Below, one piece after another: positions 1 to 10,504 of a stretch of DNA of 64,000 bases (its first letter is position 1; every line of letters begins with the position of its first letter). Source of the stretch: UBA822 sp965249775 (GTDB taxonomy: Bacteria; Gemmatimonadota; Gemmatimonadetes; Longimicrobiales; Gaopeijiaceae); the NCBI GenBank assembly GCA_965249775.1, contig OZ252253.1, forward strand, positions 1,178,001 to 1,242,000, in the 5' to 3' direction. The notes below the pieces were generated by a model. It was given only the letters and a program-made list of their open reading frames with translations. It was not told the DNA's origin and searched no databases. Both the position numbers and the translations under genes were made by a program.

Positions 1-844
1 GTCCGAACCGTGAGCCCGCGCTCTTCAACAGAGGATTCAAGTCGGGAACGCAGATCACGACACCGACCGGCTGCTCCCCTCGGTACACGAGGTGGGACAG
101 CCGCCCGTCGAGGATCCACATCATCTCCTCGGCCTGGAAGAAGAACTCCTCCCTGGTGAGGGGCACGAACATCGGGTTCTGGTCGAAGCTTACGTTCAGA
201 ATCGTGCGCACGTCCTCGAGTTGTGTACGGAACCCACGCCGGCGTATCGGGACCCAGCGCAAGTCGTCGCGGTTAAGCACCTCCTCGACCCGCGGGTTCA
301 GCATTCGCTCGGAGGCGAACGCATCCAGCTCGAGCTCGTGCGTCGTCATGGGGAAGAATGGCTCGAAGCCGCATTCACCGAGAAGACGCGGTATGTGGGC
401 GGGGTTATAGTGCATATCCGTGTACGGCGGGTTCCCGAAGCCCTCCGTCACGACGCCGATCTGCTGCATCGCCGTGAGATTGAAGTTGCCGGCAAGCTCG
501 TCACACCCCTTCCGCCCGCTCCACTCTGCGGCCGCTCCGAGCAGCTCGCCTGCCACCTCCGTGTCGTGCACGCAATCGAAGAAGCCGAAATAGGCGCGCT
601 TCAAGCCATGGCGCTCGTTGGAATCGTAGTGGACATGCGCTACAACTCGCCCGAGCGAGCGGCCGTTACGACGGACGCTGAAGTAGGTGAAGTCCCCGTG
701 GCCTCTGAACAGCGGATTCTTCCTACCGTCCAGGAACCGAGCGAGATCCGAGCGCATCAGAGACGTGAACGCCGGGTCGTCCACATAAGAGTCGAAGGGG
801 GCGGCGAAGAAGCTGCCGAAGTCGCGTTCGCAGAGCTCGTTCAC
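1..844 (-). CDS. GNAT-like acyltransferase, 3' end cut by window edge
   Basis: My own minus-strand translation reads open from 844 to the window edge (281 codons). It starts with GTG at 842-844, with AGGA overlapping the preceding gene's stop codon as ribosome site; an in-frame stop lies four codons upstream, so no earlier start is possible. Motifs such as FLDGRKNPLF, YFGFFD, LAGNFNLTAMQQIG and YNPAHIPRLLGECGF match a large uncharacterised GNAT-type family (about 370 residues) often annotated as N-acetyltransferase. The acyl-CoA substrate is unknown. It is the last gene of the operon whose upstream members are an exporter, a LolA-like protein and an outer-membrane barrel, so a lipid or envelope substrate is a reasonable inference, not something seen. 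The C-terminus lies outside the window. Confidence 0.7.
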   Translation of the reverse strand, partial: MNELCERDFGSFFAAPFDSYVDDPAFTSLMRSDLARFLDGRKNPLFRGHGDFTYFSVRRNGRSLGRVVAHVHYDSNERHGLKRAYFGFFDCVHDTEVAGELLGAAAEWSGRKGCDELAGNFNLTAMQQIGVVTEGFGNPPYTDMHYNPAHIPRLLGECGFEPFFPMTTHELELDAFASERMLNPRVEEVLNRDDLRWVPIRRRGFRTQLEDVRTILNVSFDQNPMFVPLTREEFFFQAEEMMWILDGRLSHLVYRGEQPVGVVICVPDLNPLLKSAGSRFG

Positions 845-853
845 AGATCCGTC

Positions 854-2101
854 CTACAGGAACAGGGTGAAGTTAAGCGACAAGTACGTGTCGAGTCGCC
901 GAGCGAAGACCGGCTCGTCCGAGGGATCGCCACCGAAGAGACGGCCGTCCACCTCCAGCGTCGCCCCGTCGCCGATCCTCCGGGATGCCGTCGCGGACGC
1001 GACCACGTTGCCACTCCGATAGTCGAGAAAGGCGCGGCTCGAGATGGTCCAATCCTGCGTGAGGAGCCGGGCCCCGACGAAGACATCGTTCTCCGTCGAC
1101 GCCGTCGCGTCCTCTCCCCTGCCGTCGTACAGGTACTCGACGAAGACGCTCAGGTAGCCTGCGAGCGCGTACTCGAAGCCGCCAGCCACGGCATAGAACT
1201 CCTCAAAGTCCGAGGCGCGGCGGAGCAGTTCGACCTTCAATAGAAGGGCGTCGCGCGTCCACTGTGCGTCGAGACCGGTCTGGTCGATCTGGTCGTAGCG
1301 CGGGATCCAATCGGGACCACTCCCGACCTGGGGCGACGCCACGAAGCGAGGGTCGCGGTTGGTCCCGGAGAAGTGAGCCAGGCCGACGTCGAACTCTCCC
1401 ACGAAGTGGCTCCAGCGGAGGGTCCAGTCGATATGCTTACGGCCCCGATCGTGCTCGAACTCAGCCCCATCCTCGTCGACCGGCAGTGGGGACCAGAGTG
1501 CTCCGCCTCGTCCCGCGAAGCGTCGATCCCGAAAGTATGGAAGCACGTAGCCCTCGAAGCTCCCCACTGACGTGAACGCCTTGAGGTTGAAGAGCGGCTG
1601 GCCGAGTCGGATTGGCGCCGCCGCGTCTTCCCCGAAGTCCCGCTGGTTGATCACGTCTACGAGTGCCACCGACTCGACCACGCCCCAGCTGACCTGTCTC
1701 ATGCCGATCGCAACTTCCCAGTCGTTCCAGATCTTCTCCCACACCAGATCGAGGAAGTCGAGGCGGGTCCGCGACGGGTTGTCCGGGTCGATGCGTATGT
1801 AGGGCGCGACGGTCAGAATCTGGGACCGCTCGTCCCAGGTCAGAGAGCCTTCGGCTTGCACGGTGAGGCTCAGCTCGTGGCGCGGCGCTTCCCCCGGGGC
1901 GCTGTCGGGATAGGCACGGGTGCCGACGGCTGCGCTGCCCGACCACTGCGCCGACACGAACGCGGGAGCGACACCCCAGCAGACGATCACGAGCGCTAGC
2001 GCGCGAGTGAGGTAGAGGAGCGGGGTGCCTCCGCAGGATCGTCGAGGGAGTCGCACGAGGCGACTACCTGCGCCCCAGGCGCCGCGGATCGAAGTCCGCA
2101 T
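854..2101 (-). CDS. DUF1302-like outer-membrane beta-barrel protein
   Basis: The 415-residue product has a hydrophobic N-terminal segment ending in FVSAQ (signal peptide), then long amphipathic strand-like stretches and a C-terminal aromatic strand (LSLNFTLFL) typical of outer-membrane barrels. The central motif MRQVSWGVVESVALVDVINQ resembles the 'GRQ..WG..DG.RVLDVINP' hallmark of DUF1302 porin-like proteins. The ATG at 2101 overlaps the upstream LolA-like gene by 38 bases; a GTG at 2056, just past that gene's stop, would leave a tighter signal peptide and is an alternative start. It is encoded with an MMPL exporter and a LolA-like protein, a trio seen repeatedly in proteobacteria and related groups. 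Inferred role: outer-membrane component of an envelope transport route. Confidence 0.75.
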   Translation of the reverse strand: MRTSIRGAWGAGSRLVRLPRRSCGGTPLLYLTRALALVIVCWGVAPAFVSAQWSGSAAVGTRAYPDSAPGEAPRHELSLTVQAEGSLTWDERSQILTVAPYIRIDPDNPSRTRLDFLDLVWEKIWNDWEVAIGMRQVSWGVVESVALVDVINQRDFGEDAAAPIRLGQPLFNLKAFTSVGSFEGYVLPYFRDRRFAGRGGALWSPLPVDEDGAEFEHDRGRKHIDWTLRWSHFVGEFDVGLAHFSGTNRDPRFVASPQVGSGPDWIPRYDQIDQTGLDAQWTRDALLLKVELLRRASDFEEFYAVAGGFEYALAGYLSVFVEYLYDGRGEDATASTENDVFVGARLLTQDWTISSRAFLDYRSGNVVASATASRRIGDGATLEVDGRLFGGDPSDEPVFARRLDTYLSLNFTLFL

Positions 2102-2840
2102 CGCCCAGACCGGTCGCGAACGCGTACTCGCTCCAATCCAACGTGGTGGACTTCCCCGATGCGAGTTCGTTCATGACCATGCGGTCCGGACGCCACTGTC
2201 CTCTGTCGTACTGCTGGTATCCGTCGACGTTCAGCGACTTCACGTGCACGTCCTCTCGATCGTAGTAGTCGACGCGAAGCAGCAAGTACTCTTCCGTGTC
2301 CACCCAGACCATCTGCCTGATGTATGCCGACTCCTCGTCGATGGGGAATCGCTCCAGGACGTGTGAGGCAGTCCCATCGAGCGTCTCCTCTCGCAGGTAC
2401 CGATACCGGTACTGCCGAAGATCTTGAGACCCGATGTCCTCGAAGGTGAACTCGCTGCCCATGAACGAGCTGGACCGGTTGCTGGTCGCGATTCTCCGTG
2501 TCCGTCGCATCGCCGGGAGATACAGCCACTGATCACTGGGCGAGTCGAGGTGCGTGACCGTGAGGATCGACGTCCCCTGCAGGTCGCGGGGCAGATCGAA
2601 GACGACGAGCGTCTTGTCGCCGTCCTCGGGGACCTCGAGCCCCAGGATGTGCATCTCGCGGACCCGCTCGGAGCCGTCCGACTCCCGGAGCGTCATGGTC
2701 ATCGTGGCGGTGTAGTCGCCATATCCCGACACCCGGCGATCCGCTTCGTCGACCACCGACTCGGCGAACGGGTCGGGGGCCTGCGCCCACACAGGCGCGC
2801 CGATCAGCAGTAGTGCGGCAGAAAGGGTGAACTCTTTCAT
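2064..2840 (-). CDS. LolA-like outer-membrane lipoprotein-sorting protein
   Basis: A 258-residue protein with a cleavable signal peptide (cut expected after PVWAQ). The rest follows the LolA_like pattern found beside RND/MMPL exporters: DYTATMTMTLRESDGSERVREMHI, then LVVFDLPRDLQGTSILTV, QWLYLPAMRRTRRIA and SFMGSEFTFEDI. These proteins adopt a LolA/LolB-like half-barrel that shields lipid chains in the periplasm. It lies 17 bases downstream of the exporter gene and overlaps the barrel gene, so the three are probably one transcript. It is a paralogue of LolA rather than the essential LolA itself, given its length and context; the cargo is unknown. Confidence 0.85.
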   Translation of the reverse strand: MKEFTLSAALLLIGAPVWAQAPDPFAESVVDEADRRVSGYGDYTATMTMTLRESDGSERVREMHILGLEVPEDGDKTLVVFDLPRDLQGTSILTVTHLDSPSDQWLYLPAMRRTRRIATSNRSSSFMGSEFTFEDIGSQDLRQYRYRYLREETLDGTASHVLERFPIDEESAYIRQMVWVDTEEYLLLRVDYYDREDVHVKSLNVDGYQQYDRGQWRPDRMVMNELASGKSTTLDWSEYAFATGLGDADFDPRRLGRR

Positions 2841-2857
2841 GAGCTGTATCCTAGCGT

Positions 2858-5197
2858 TCAGGTCCGACTCGGACCGATTCTGATACGACGGGACGCCACC
2901 TCGATCAGTGAGGGAAGAGCGAACAGGTCTGCGAATACGGCGGCGACGACGCTGACCGCCGTCATCGTTCCGACCAATACCAAGACCTGGAACTGCGACA
3001 TCAGAAGCAGCGAGAATCCGGCAGCCATTGCCAAGCTCGTCATTAGGATCGGCGGGCCGGTCTCGCGTAGCGTGTTCTCGACGGCGTCTCGAACGCTTTG
3101 CGTGGCCGGCAGATGTTCTCGCAGCTTGGACAGGAAGTGGAGCGTGTCGTCCACCGCCAACCCGAACGCGATGGAGAAGACTAGTATGGTGGAGGGCTTC
3201 AGGTCGACGCCCAACACCTTCATCGCGCCCATCAGCACCACGAGTGGGAAGACGTTCGGGACGAGGCCGAGGAGCCCAAGCTTGAACGAGCGCAACATGC
3301 GCACCATCGCCGCGAAGACGAGTATGAGCGCGATGAGCAGGCTCGGTCCGAACGTCTGCACGAGGCGGGTCTGGTAGGTCTGCGCCATTTGCGCTGTCCC
3401 CGTGGCCGCCGCCGTCCCGAACGGTGGCGGATCGTTCGTGAGGGAGGCCTCGATGCGCTCGAGAAGGGGCAGCATCACTATAGAGCCCTCGTCACGCACG
3501 GAGAGGACGATCTGTGCCACTTCTGCGTCCCGCATGTACACGTCCTCCACTCGGCTCTGCTCGCTCAGGTCGGCGAGGAACAGCAGCTGAGCGGCTTCCT
3601 CCTCGCTCTGAGGCAGGCCGGCCTCTTCGTCTCCGACGATTCCCCGGCGAAGCTCGGCCATGAGGTCCGGGAGACCCAGGGCCTTGAAGACCAACGGCTC
3701 GCTCCGTGCGAAGTCCTCGAACCGTGCCATCCAGGCTAGCATCTCGGGATCGTGCAGGACACCGTCACCCTCGCCGCGGATGAACAGGTTGACCTGAAAG
3801 ACGCCGAAGCCGTGTGCCTCGATCCAGTCCAGGTCCTGTACGGGAGCACTCTCGACCCCCATGTCGTCCAAGACGAACGTGTTCACCCTGAGGGTGGATC
3901 CCATGGCGAGACCGACGGCGCCGATGATCGCGAAAGAGAGGACCGCCCAGGACGCGCGCCCACCAGACAGTGACAGCGCGCCTCTCAAGGTCGCGCGGAT
4001 CCAACCCGGACTCAGGCCGCGATCGTTGAACTTCAGCTTGGCGGAGAAGCCCAGAAGCGCCGGCAGCAGCGTCATGCTGAAGAAGTACGTCAGTAGGATC
4101 GCCACGGCCGTGAAGAACCCGAACTCCATGATGATGCCGATCCTGGTTCCGACCAGGCTGAGGAACCCGACGGCGGTCGTGGCCGACGTATAGAAGCACG
4201 CTACCGTAAGCTCGGAGAACGTCCGGGCGATCGCCTCCTCGTTGTCCGCGAGTTCGCTCCGGTTGTGGCGATAGCGAGCGAGCAGGTGGATTGCATCGCT
4301 GACCCCGACCACCAGCACGATGATCGGGATGAAGGTGGTGAGGAGGCTGATGCTTCGACCACTAAGCCCGAGCAGGGCGACTGCGCACAGATACGCGGGG
4401 AGCACCGAGGTCAAGCAGAGCATGACGTGACCGAAGTGCCTGAAGAAGTAGAAGAGGATACCGCAGAAGATGAGGAAGCCCCCACCCAAGAAGAGGGCCT
4501 GATCCACCTCGAGCATCTTCGGGATGCGAGAACGGAAGACGGGCACTCCCGCCAGGGTGGCTCTCGTCGCGGCATCGTCTATGGTCTCGAGTGCCTCCGT
4601 GAGCGCCTCTTCAATCTCTGTGCGACGCTCATGCGTATTGAACTCGGGTTCGAGATATCCAGAGACCGTGAATACGGACTGGTCCTCATTCCACAGCAGA
4701 CCACTGAAGAGGTCGTTGGCCCCGTGGCGGTCCAACATCCCGCGGATCATGGCGTCGGAGAGTTCGGGCTCTTCGACGAGGCGGTAGAGGTGGGTCGCCG
4801 CCTCGCCGTCCAGGTCGACGGTCTCGGTAACCTCCGTGTTGCCGAACCACTGGACGTCTATGAGTCCGGCGTCCTCGAAGACCTCGGCCACTCGCTCGAG
4901 GTCGCGGAACATCGCCAGGCCGAGGGGACGCTCGTCCTCCCAGAACATCGTGAACTGGGCGTCCTCCTTCGCGAAGTGGCGCTTGTATTCGTCGTACCTC
5001 TCGCGCTCGACGCCGAACGACGGGAAGAACTGCTCCATGCCGTAGTTGATCGGCACGCGGCCAGTGTAAGCGGCTGCAGCCGCGGTCACCCCGGCAGCGA
5101 TCGCGGTCACCGAGCGTCGGTGCGCTACGATCCAGCGGAAAAACGCCTCTTTGTCGACGTTCACTCTCCACATCCTTCTGAGTTTGGTCCCGTTCAT
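2858..5197 (-). CDS. MMPL/RND-family exporter
   Basis: A 779-residue integral membrane protein with the duplicated RND layout: one N-terminal helix (about residues 20-45), a periplasmic domain, a five-helix block (about 235-400), a second periplasmic domain and a final helix block (about 610-770). The intramembrane motif VVGVSDAIHLLARYRHNR in the first half is mirrored by AFGLAVDDTLHFLSKLREHL in the second, as expected for the proton-relay helices of MMPL/HAE3 proteins. It is shorter than drug-efflux RND pumps (about 1,030 residues), as is typical for HAE3/MMPL lipid or hopanoid transporters. It is first in the operon with a LolA-like carrier and an outer-membrane barrel, suggesting lipid export across the envelope. 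Confidence 0.88.
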   Translation of the reverse strand: MNGTKLRRMWRVNVDKEAFFRWIVAHRRSVTAIAAGVTAAAAAYTGRVPINYGMEQFFPSFGVERERYDEYKRHFAKEDAQFTMFWEDERPLGLAMFRDLERVAEVFEDAGLIDVQWFGNTEVTETVDLDGEAATHLYRLVEEPELSDAMIRGMLDRHGANDLFSGLLWNEDQSVFTVSGYLEPEFNTHERRTEIEEALTEALETIDDAATRATLAGVPVFRSRIPKMLEVDQALFLGGGFLIFCGILFYFFRHFGHVMLCLTSVLPAYLCAVALLGLSGRSISLLTTFIPIIVLVVGVSDAIHLLARYRHNRSELADNEEAIARTFSELTVACFYTSATTAVGFLSLVGTRIGIIMEFGFFTAVAILLTYFFSMTLLPALLGFSAKLKFNDRGLSPGWIRATLRGALSLSGGRASWAVLSFAIIGAVGLAMGSTLRVNTFVLDDMGVESAPVQDLDWIEAHGFGVFQVNLFIRGEGDGVLHDPEMLAWMARFEDFARSEPLVFKALGLPDLMAELRRGIVGDEEAGLPQSEEEAAQLLFLADLSEQSRVEDVYMRDAEVAQIVLSVRDEGSIVMLPLLERIEASLTNDPPPFGTAAATGTAQMAQTYQTRLVQTFGPSLLIALILVFAAMVRMLRSFKLGLLGLVPNVFPLVVLMGAMKVLGVDLKPSTILVFSIAFGLAVDDTLHFLSKLREHLPATQSVRDAVENTLRETGPPILMTSLAMAAGFSLLLMSQFQVLVLVGTMTAVSVVAAVFADLFALPSLIEVASRRIRIGPSRT

Positions 5198-5334
5198 GCC
5201 CCCAAGGATACGTCACCGGCCACCGCCGTGCCCTACGTCGAATTACGTAGTCGTGGACCGTGAGTACGTACAGCTACGGTGGGTTCAGGAGGGCTGCAAC
5301 TGGCTTCGGTATCCAAACGAGTGAAGCACACACG

Positions 5335-5363
5335 TCGACATGCCACCATAATGTTACTATTAT
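5335..5363 (+). promoter_or_regulatory. Promoter of the vapBC-like operon, leaderless arrangement
   Basis: A -35-like hexamer TCGACA (5335-5340) is followed by exactly 17 bases and a -10-like TATTAT (5358-5363). The expected transcription start falls on or next to the ATG at 5370, and no Shine-Dalgarno sequence lies between, so the mRNA would be leaderless. The -10 region sits in an AT-rich patch carrying ATGT-N10-ACAT, a plausible operator for the ribbon-helix-helix antitoxin. Confidence 0.55.
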
Positions 5364-5369
5364 TACATC

Positions 5370-5621
5370 ATGGTGCGCACCCAGATCCAGCTTACTGAAG
5401 AGCAGCATCGCGACCTGAAGCGCTGGTCCGACCGCCTCGGAATCTCGATGGCCGAGGCCGTGCGCCGTTGCGTGGAGGACCGGTTGGCACGCGAGCGGCT
5501 CGAGCCGGAGCACACCGATCGCGTCCGGGACGCACTGGCCGTCGTTGGCCGGTACCACTCCGGGCAATCGGACGTGGCCGAACGGCATGACGACTATCTG
5601 GCGGATGCCTTCGACTCATGA
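5370..5621 (+). CDS. Ribbon-helix-helix (CopG/VapB-type) antitoxin
   Basis: An 83-residue protein. Residues 1-40 (RTQIQLTEEQHRDLKRWSDR then GISMAEAVRRCV) are a classic ribbon-helix-helix DNA-binding fold: a beta strand followed by two helices. The C-terminal half is charged and would wrap the toxin. It overlaps the downstream PIN-domain gene by four bases (ATGA), the usual arrangement for translationally coupled type II antitoxin-toxin pairs. It probably represses its own promoter, whose AT-rich -10 region carries a short inverted repeat. The start is fixed by the promoter spacing; no other start is close. Confidence 0.88.
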   Translation: MVRTQIQLTEEQHRDLKRWSDRLGISMAEAVRRCVEDRLARERLEPEHTDRVRDALAVVGRYHSGQSDVAERHDDYLADAFDS

Positions 5622-6016
5622 GCGTCTTCGTGGATACCTCGGGCCTGTACGCGCTGCTCGATCAGGACGACCGTTTCCATGGCGAGGCGCGCACAGCCTG
5701 GAGCGACTTGCTCGGCCGTGGTGACCCGCTGGTGACGAGCAACTACGTGCTCGTCGAGACCTTTGCGCTCGTGCAGCGCCGGCTTGGGATGGATGCTGTG
5801 CGCGCATGCGCCGACCGGTTGCTACCGGTCGTCGGCACCGAGTGGGTCGGTGATGAGGATCATCGGACTGCGCTCGCCGCGCTGCTAGCGGCAGGGCGGC
5901 GGGATCTGAGCCTGGTGGACTGCGCCAGCTTCCGGGTGATGCGGCGGGAGCGCATTCGCGAGGCGTTCACCTTCGACACGCACTTCGCGGAGCAGGGGTT
6001 CGAGACGGTACCGTAA
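5618..6016 (+). CDS. PIN-domain ribonuclease toxin, VapC type
   Basis: A 132-residue single PIN domain. The four acidic metal-binding positions are visible: Asp6 in FVDTSGLYALLD, Glu in YVLVETFALV, Asp in LSLVDCASF and Asp in FTFDTHF. VapC enzymes cleave tRNA or rRNA with Mg2+/Mn2+ when the antitoxin is degraded. The start codon overlaps the antitoxin stop. A strong rho-independent terminator follows 31 bases after the stop, so the pair forms an isolated two-gene unit between a transporter operon and dnaK. The RNA target cannot be told from sequence. Confidence 0.9.
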   Translation: MSVFVDTSGLYALLDQDDRFHGEARTAWSDLLGRGDPLVTSNYVLVETFALVQRRLGMDAVRACADRLLPVVGTEWVGDEDHRTALAALLAAGRRDLSLVDCASFRVMRRERIREAFTFDTHFAEQGFETVP

Positions 6017-6047
6017 GAACCCTGCCATTTTGGCACCTTACCCCCCG

Positions 6048-6072
6048 AAAAGCCGCCAGTTTGGCGGCTTTT
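6048..6072 (+). terminator. Rho-independent terminator after the toxin gene
   Basis: A perfect 10-bp stem (AAAAGCCGCC / GGCGGCTTTT) around the five-base loop AGTTT. The A-start and T-end make it usable in both directions, but only the plus-strand pair ends here. Confidence 0.85.
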
Positions 6073-6210
6073 GGACTCGTTTGCCCGGCATGATGATTGC
6101 ACTTCACGAGCCGGAGCGTATCAACGACGCCCCGGACCCGCCAAGTGGGCCCGTCGCCCGTCATCCAACGGTCTTGGCCGCAGAGGCCGTGACGCATTCG
6201 AGGAGCAGAC

Positions 6211-8163
<1,953 letters not shown>

Positions 8164-8168
8164 AAGAA

Positions 8169-8463
8169 GGCTGTTGGGGAGTACAGCGGGTCGCGCACAT
8201 GGCGCTTGTGCGCGTTCAGACAAGGAACGACGACGAGGCGTAGCATAGCTACTCCGAGGAGGAGAGACGCAGGATCAACCGCACAACCGCCATGTGCCCA
8301 CCACCATGTGGGGAATGATCGTACACGTTGACGGGTTGCGGTGGCACGACCCCATCTCCGTTGTTGGAGCTCCTAGCCGTAGCGAATGCTATGGCGTCGT
8401 CGCTCCGCCTAGGAGCTGGGGCCGTGGCATCCGCAACGCGACCCACTGTACTCCCCAACAGCC
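8169..8463. repeat. 295-bp element with 27-bp inverted ends (MITE-like)
   Basis: Positions 8169-8195 and 8437-8463 are inverted copies of the same 27-mer with one mismatch; both include GGCTGTTGGGGAGTACAG and GGGTCGCG. The interior is also imperfectly palindromic: a GGAACGACGACG...GCTAC block near 8224-8252 is mirrored near 8385-8412. It has no credible coding sequence and fills most of the 478-base gap between dnaK and the HtrA gene. GGCTGTTGGGG recurs at 8469-8479. The left arm plus inner part (to 8237) is shared with 10505-10587. It looks like a small non-autonomous mobile repeat or a large RNA hairpin. Confidence 0.75.
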
Positions 8464-8529
8464 TTCTGGGCTGTTGGGGCCTTCGCCCCTGGCTCACCCA
8501 ACGCGCTGAGCAACCCTGCCTTGTTGAGG

Positions 8530-8558
8530 TTGATCCAACAGGAGTGGATGTTTAGACT
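8530..8558 (+). promoter_or_regulatory. Possible sigma-70 promoter of the HtrA gene
   Basis: TTGATC (8530-8535), a 17-base spacer and TAGACT (8553-8558), giving a leader of about 75 bases before the ATG at 8642. Found by eye only, so moderate to low confidence. Confidence 0.35.
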
Positions 8559-8641
8559 GGACCACCGGGTTCACGGTTGTGTAGTAGGTGCCGCGTGGAT
8601 GGGCTCGTACGCGTAACCTTCCCAATGGAAGTGTGAGGACT

Positions 8642-10192
8642 ATGTCGATCTATGATCCGTTTCGCGCGAAAGTGAAGGTCGCCTTCTTTACTGCGGCCGC
8701 CGCTCTCATGGGGCTTGGGATCGCGTCCGCCCTCGGGTGGAGTGGCGGGTCATACGCCATGCCCGCCATCGGGACCGAGCCGCAAATCCCGGTCCAGGCC
8801 GTACAGCCGGCGCTCGACCTCAGCGATGCCTTCGTCAACGTCGCCGAGACCGTCACGCCCGCGGTTGTTCGGATCGAGGCGCGCCGGGCAGCTCCCCGCA
8901 CCGCTACGCAACGGTCACGCCTGTTTGGGCCAGAGCAAAATCCCCAGGCTCGGCCTGACCGGGTTACCGGAGGGAGCGGGTTCATCATCTCCGATGATGG
9001 TTACATCCTCACTAACAACCACGTGGTCGACGACGCCGACGCGCTCACGGTTTTTCTCGAGGATCGGCGCTCGTTCCCGGCCGAGATCGTGGGACGGGAT
9101 CCGTTTACCGACGTGGCGGTGATCAAGATCGACGCGCCCGATCTGACCAGGCTCAGCTTCGGAAGCTCCGCAGACCTCCGCGTCGGAGAGTGGATCGTCG
9201 CGATCGGCAACCCGGGCTTCAGTGGCGGTAGTGATCCCCTGGATTACACGGTGACGGTCGGGATCGTCAGCGCACTCGGGCGTCCCCTCGGGTTGCTGGG
9301 GCGTGGGCTCCAGGAAGACGCCGAGACGAGGAACAACTACCGGTACGCCATCGAGGACTTCATCCAGACCGACGCCGTGATCAACCCCGGTAATTCGGGG
9401 GGCCCGATGGTGAACCTCAGAGGGCAGGTCGTGGGAATCAATTCCGCAATCGCCAGCCCAACGGGATTCTACCAGGGGTACGGATTCGCGATTCCCATCG
9501 ACCTGGCGCATCGGGTCATGGAGGATTTGATCGAGTTCGGACGGGTACGCCGGGCCCGACTTGGCGTCGGGATGGTCGCGATTGACAACGTCTCGGCCGA
9601 GAGTTACGGCCTCCCCAGGGTTGCGGGCGTCGAGTTGACCGCGATCACCGAAGGGGGGCCGGCGCAAGCCCAAGGCCTTCGCATGTACGACGTGATCGTC
9701 GAAATCGACGGCGAGCCCATCGAATATGTGGGACAGCTGCAGCAAGCGATCGCCATGAAACGGCCGCGTGACCGCGTTCGCGTGGGGATATACAGGGACG
9801 GTGAGCCCATGACCGTGACTGTCCGACTCGACGAGGTCTCCTTGCAGGGACCACCCGAGGTCGTGGCCGCAGCAGCACCCGTACGCGAAGAAGTCCGGAT
9901 GGACGACAAGCTAGGACTCCGAATCGAAGACATGGATCGTGAGAGCGCCGCGGACTATGGCTACGAAGACGTGGACGGCGTGGTGATCACGGACGTTCAG
10001 ATCAACGGTCCGGCGGCACGTCGAGAGATCGTCGCCGGCTATAAGATCCTCGAGATCAACCAGCAGCGAGTCGAGAGGCGATCGGACGTGGAGAGGATCA
10101 TGGAGGACGTGCGCCCGGGGGAGATCGTGATGCTCGCCGTCACAGAGCCCAGTGGCTCTCGCCAGATCTTCCACATCCGGGTTGCCAGGTAA
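8642..10192 (+). CDS. Periplasmic HtrA/Deg-type serine protease with two PDZ domains
   Basis: With the start at 8642 (GAGG seven bases upstream; the ORF extends to 8588 without any ribosome site) the product is 516 residues. An N-terminal hydrophobic helix (about residues 12-34) anchors or exports it. The trypsin-like domain shows the full triad: His127 in TNNHVVDDAD, Asp157 in FTDVAVIKI and Ser252 in NPGNSGGPMV. Two PDZ domains follow (about 310-395 and 420-510), the first with ELTAITEGGPAQAQGLRMYD. Deg proteases degrade or refold misfolded envelope proteins. It fits the surrounding proteostasis cluster; a DegP/DegQ assignment is not possible from sequence alone. Confidence 0.93.
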   Translation: MSIYDPFRAKVKVAFFTAAAALMGLGIASALGWSGGSYAMPAIGTEPQIPVQAVQPALDLSDAFVNVAETVTPAVVRIEARRAAPRTATQRSRLFGPEQNPQARPDRVTGGSGFIISDDGYILTNNHVVDDADALTVFLEDRRSFPAEIVGRDPFTDVAVIKIDAPDLTRLSFGSSADLRVGEWIVAIGNPGFSGGSDPLDYTVTVGIVSALGRPLGLLGRGLQEDAETRNNYRYAIEDFIQTDAVINPGNSGGPMVNLRGQVVGINSAIASPTGFYQGYGFAIPIDLAHRVMEDLIEFGRVRRARLGVGMVAIDNVSAESYGLPRVAGVELTAITEGGPAQAQGLRMYDVIVEIDGEPIEYVGQLQQAIAMKRPRDRVRVGIYRDGEPMTVTVRLDEVSLQGPPEVVAAAAPVREEVRMDDKLGLRIEDMDRESAADYGYEDVDGVVITDVQINGPAARREIVAGYKILEINQQRVERRSDVERIMEDVRPGEIVMLAVTEPSGSRQIFHIRVAR

Positions 10193-10224
10193 CAGCAAGA
10201 GGGGTCCGACGAGTGCCCCAGAAG

Positions 10225-10284
10225 GGCGCGCCATCTCCGGGTGGCGCGCCTACTTAGGGCGCGTCGCCTCCGGGCGGCGCGCCC
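10225..10284 (+). terminator. Two GC-rich hairpins after the HtrA gene (possible terminator)
   Basis: A perfect 9-bp stem GGCGCGCCA / TGGCGCGCC (10225-10250) is followed by a second GC-rich stem GGGCGCG / CGCGCCC (10257-10284). No T-tract follows, so termination would be weak or factor-assisted. Apart from this and the tRNA promoter, 10193-10415 shows nothing. Confidence 0.35.
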
Positions 10285-10315
10285 CCCGCGTTTCTGTACC
10301 CGGAAGCATCCCTTG

Positions 10316-10344
10316 TTGATGGCGTTTTGGGGCCCGGTTATCTT
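10316..10344 (+). promoter_or_regulatory. Promoter of the tRNA-Leu gene
   Basis: TTGATG (10316-10321), 17-base spacer, TATCTT (10339-10344). Transcription would begin about 65 bases upstream of the mature tRNA. It may also drive tig and the clpPX-lon genes, as no terminator lies between the tRNA and tig. Confidence 0.5.
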
Positions 10345-10415
10345 TGGTCAAGGCGGAAGGCCGTACTTCTTCAAGAGCCTTCCAGGTGCCCTACCCGATT
10401 CCATGCCCCATTTAG

Positions 10416-10498
10416 GCGAAAGTGGCGGAATTGGTAGACGCGCAGGATTTAGGATCCTGTGGCTTCGTGCCGTGGGGGTTCGAGTCCCCCCTTTCGCA
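10416..10498 (+). tRNA. tRNA-Leu, anticodon UAG
   Basis: An 83-base class II tRNA. The acceptor GCGAAAG pairs with CTTTCGC; the D-arm contains AATTGGTAGAC; the anticodon stem CAGGA/TCCTG carries loop TTTAGGA (anticodon TAG); there is a short variable arm; and the T-arm is GGGGG TTCGAGT CCCCC. The discriminator base is A, and the CCA end is not encoded. It reads CUN leucine codons. Confidence 0.95.
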
Positions 10499-10504
10499 TT
10501 CAAG

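Noticed and set aside
92..1243. A 383-codon plus-strand frame at the left edge
   Set aside because: It lies opposite the GNAT-like and barrel genes, which have motifs and ribosome sites; its own translation has none.
6073..6210. CIRCE heat-shock operator before dnaK
   Set aside because: No TTAGCACTC-N9-GAGTGCTAA-like repeat is present.
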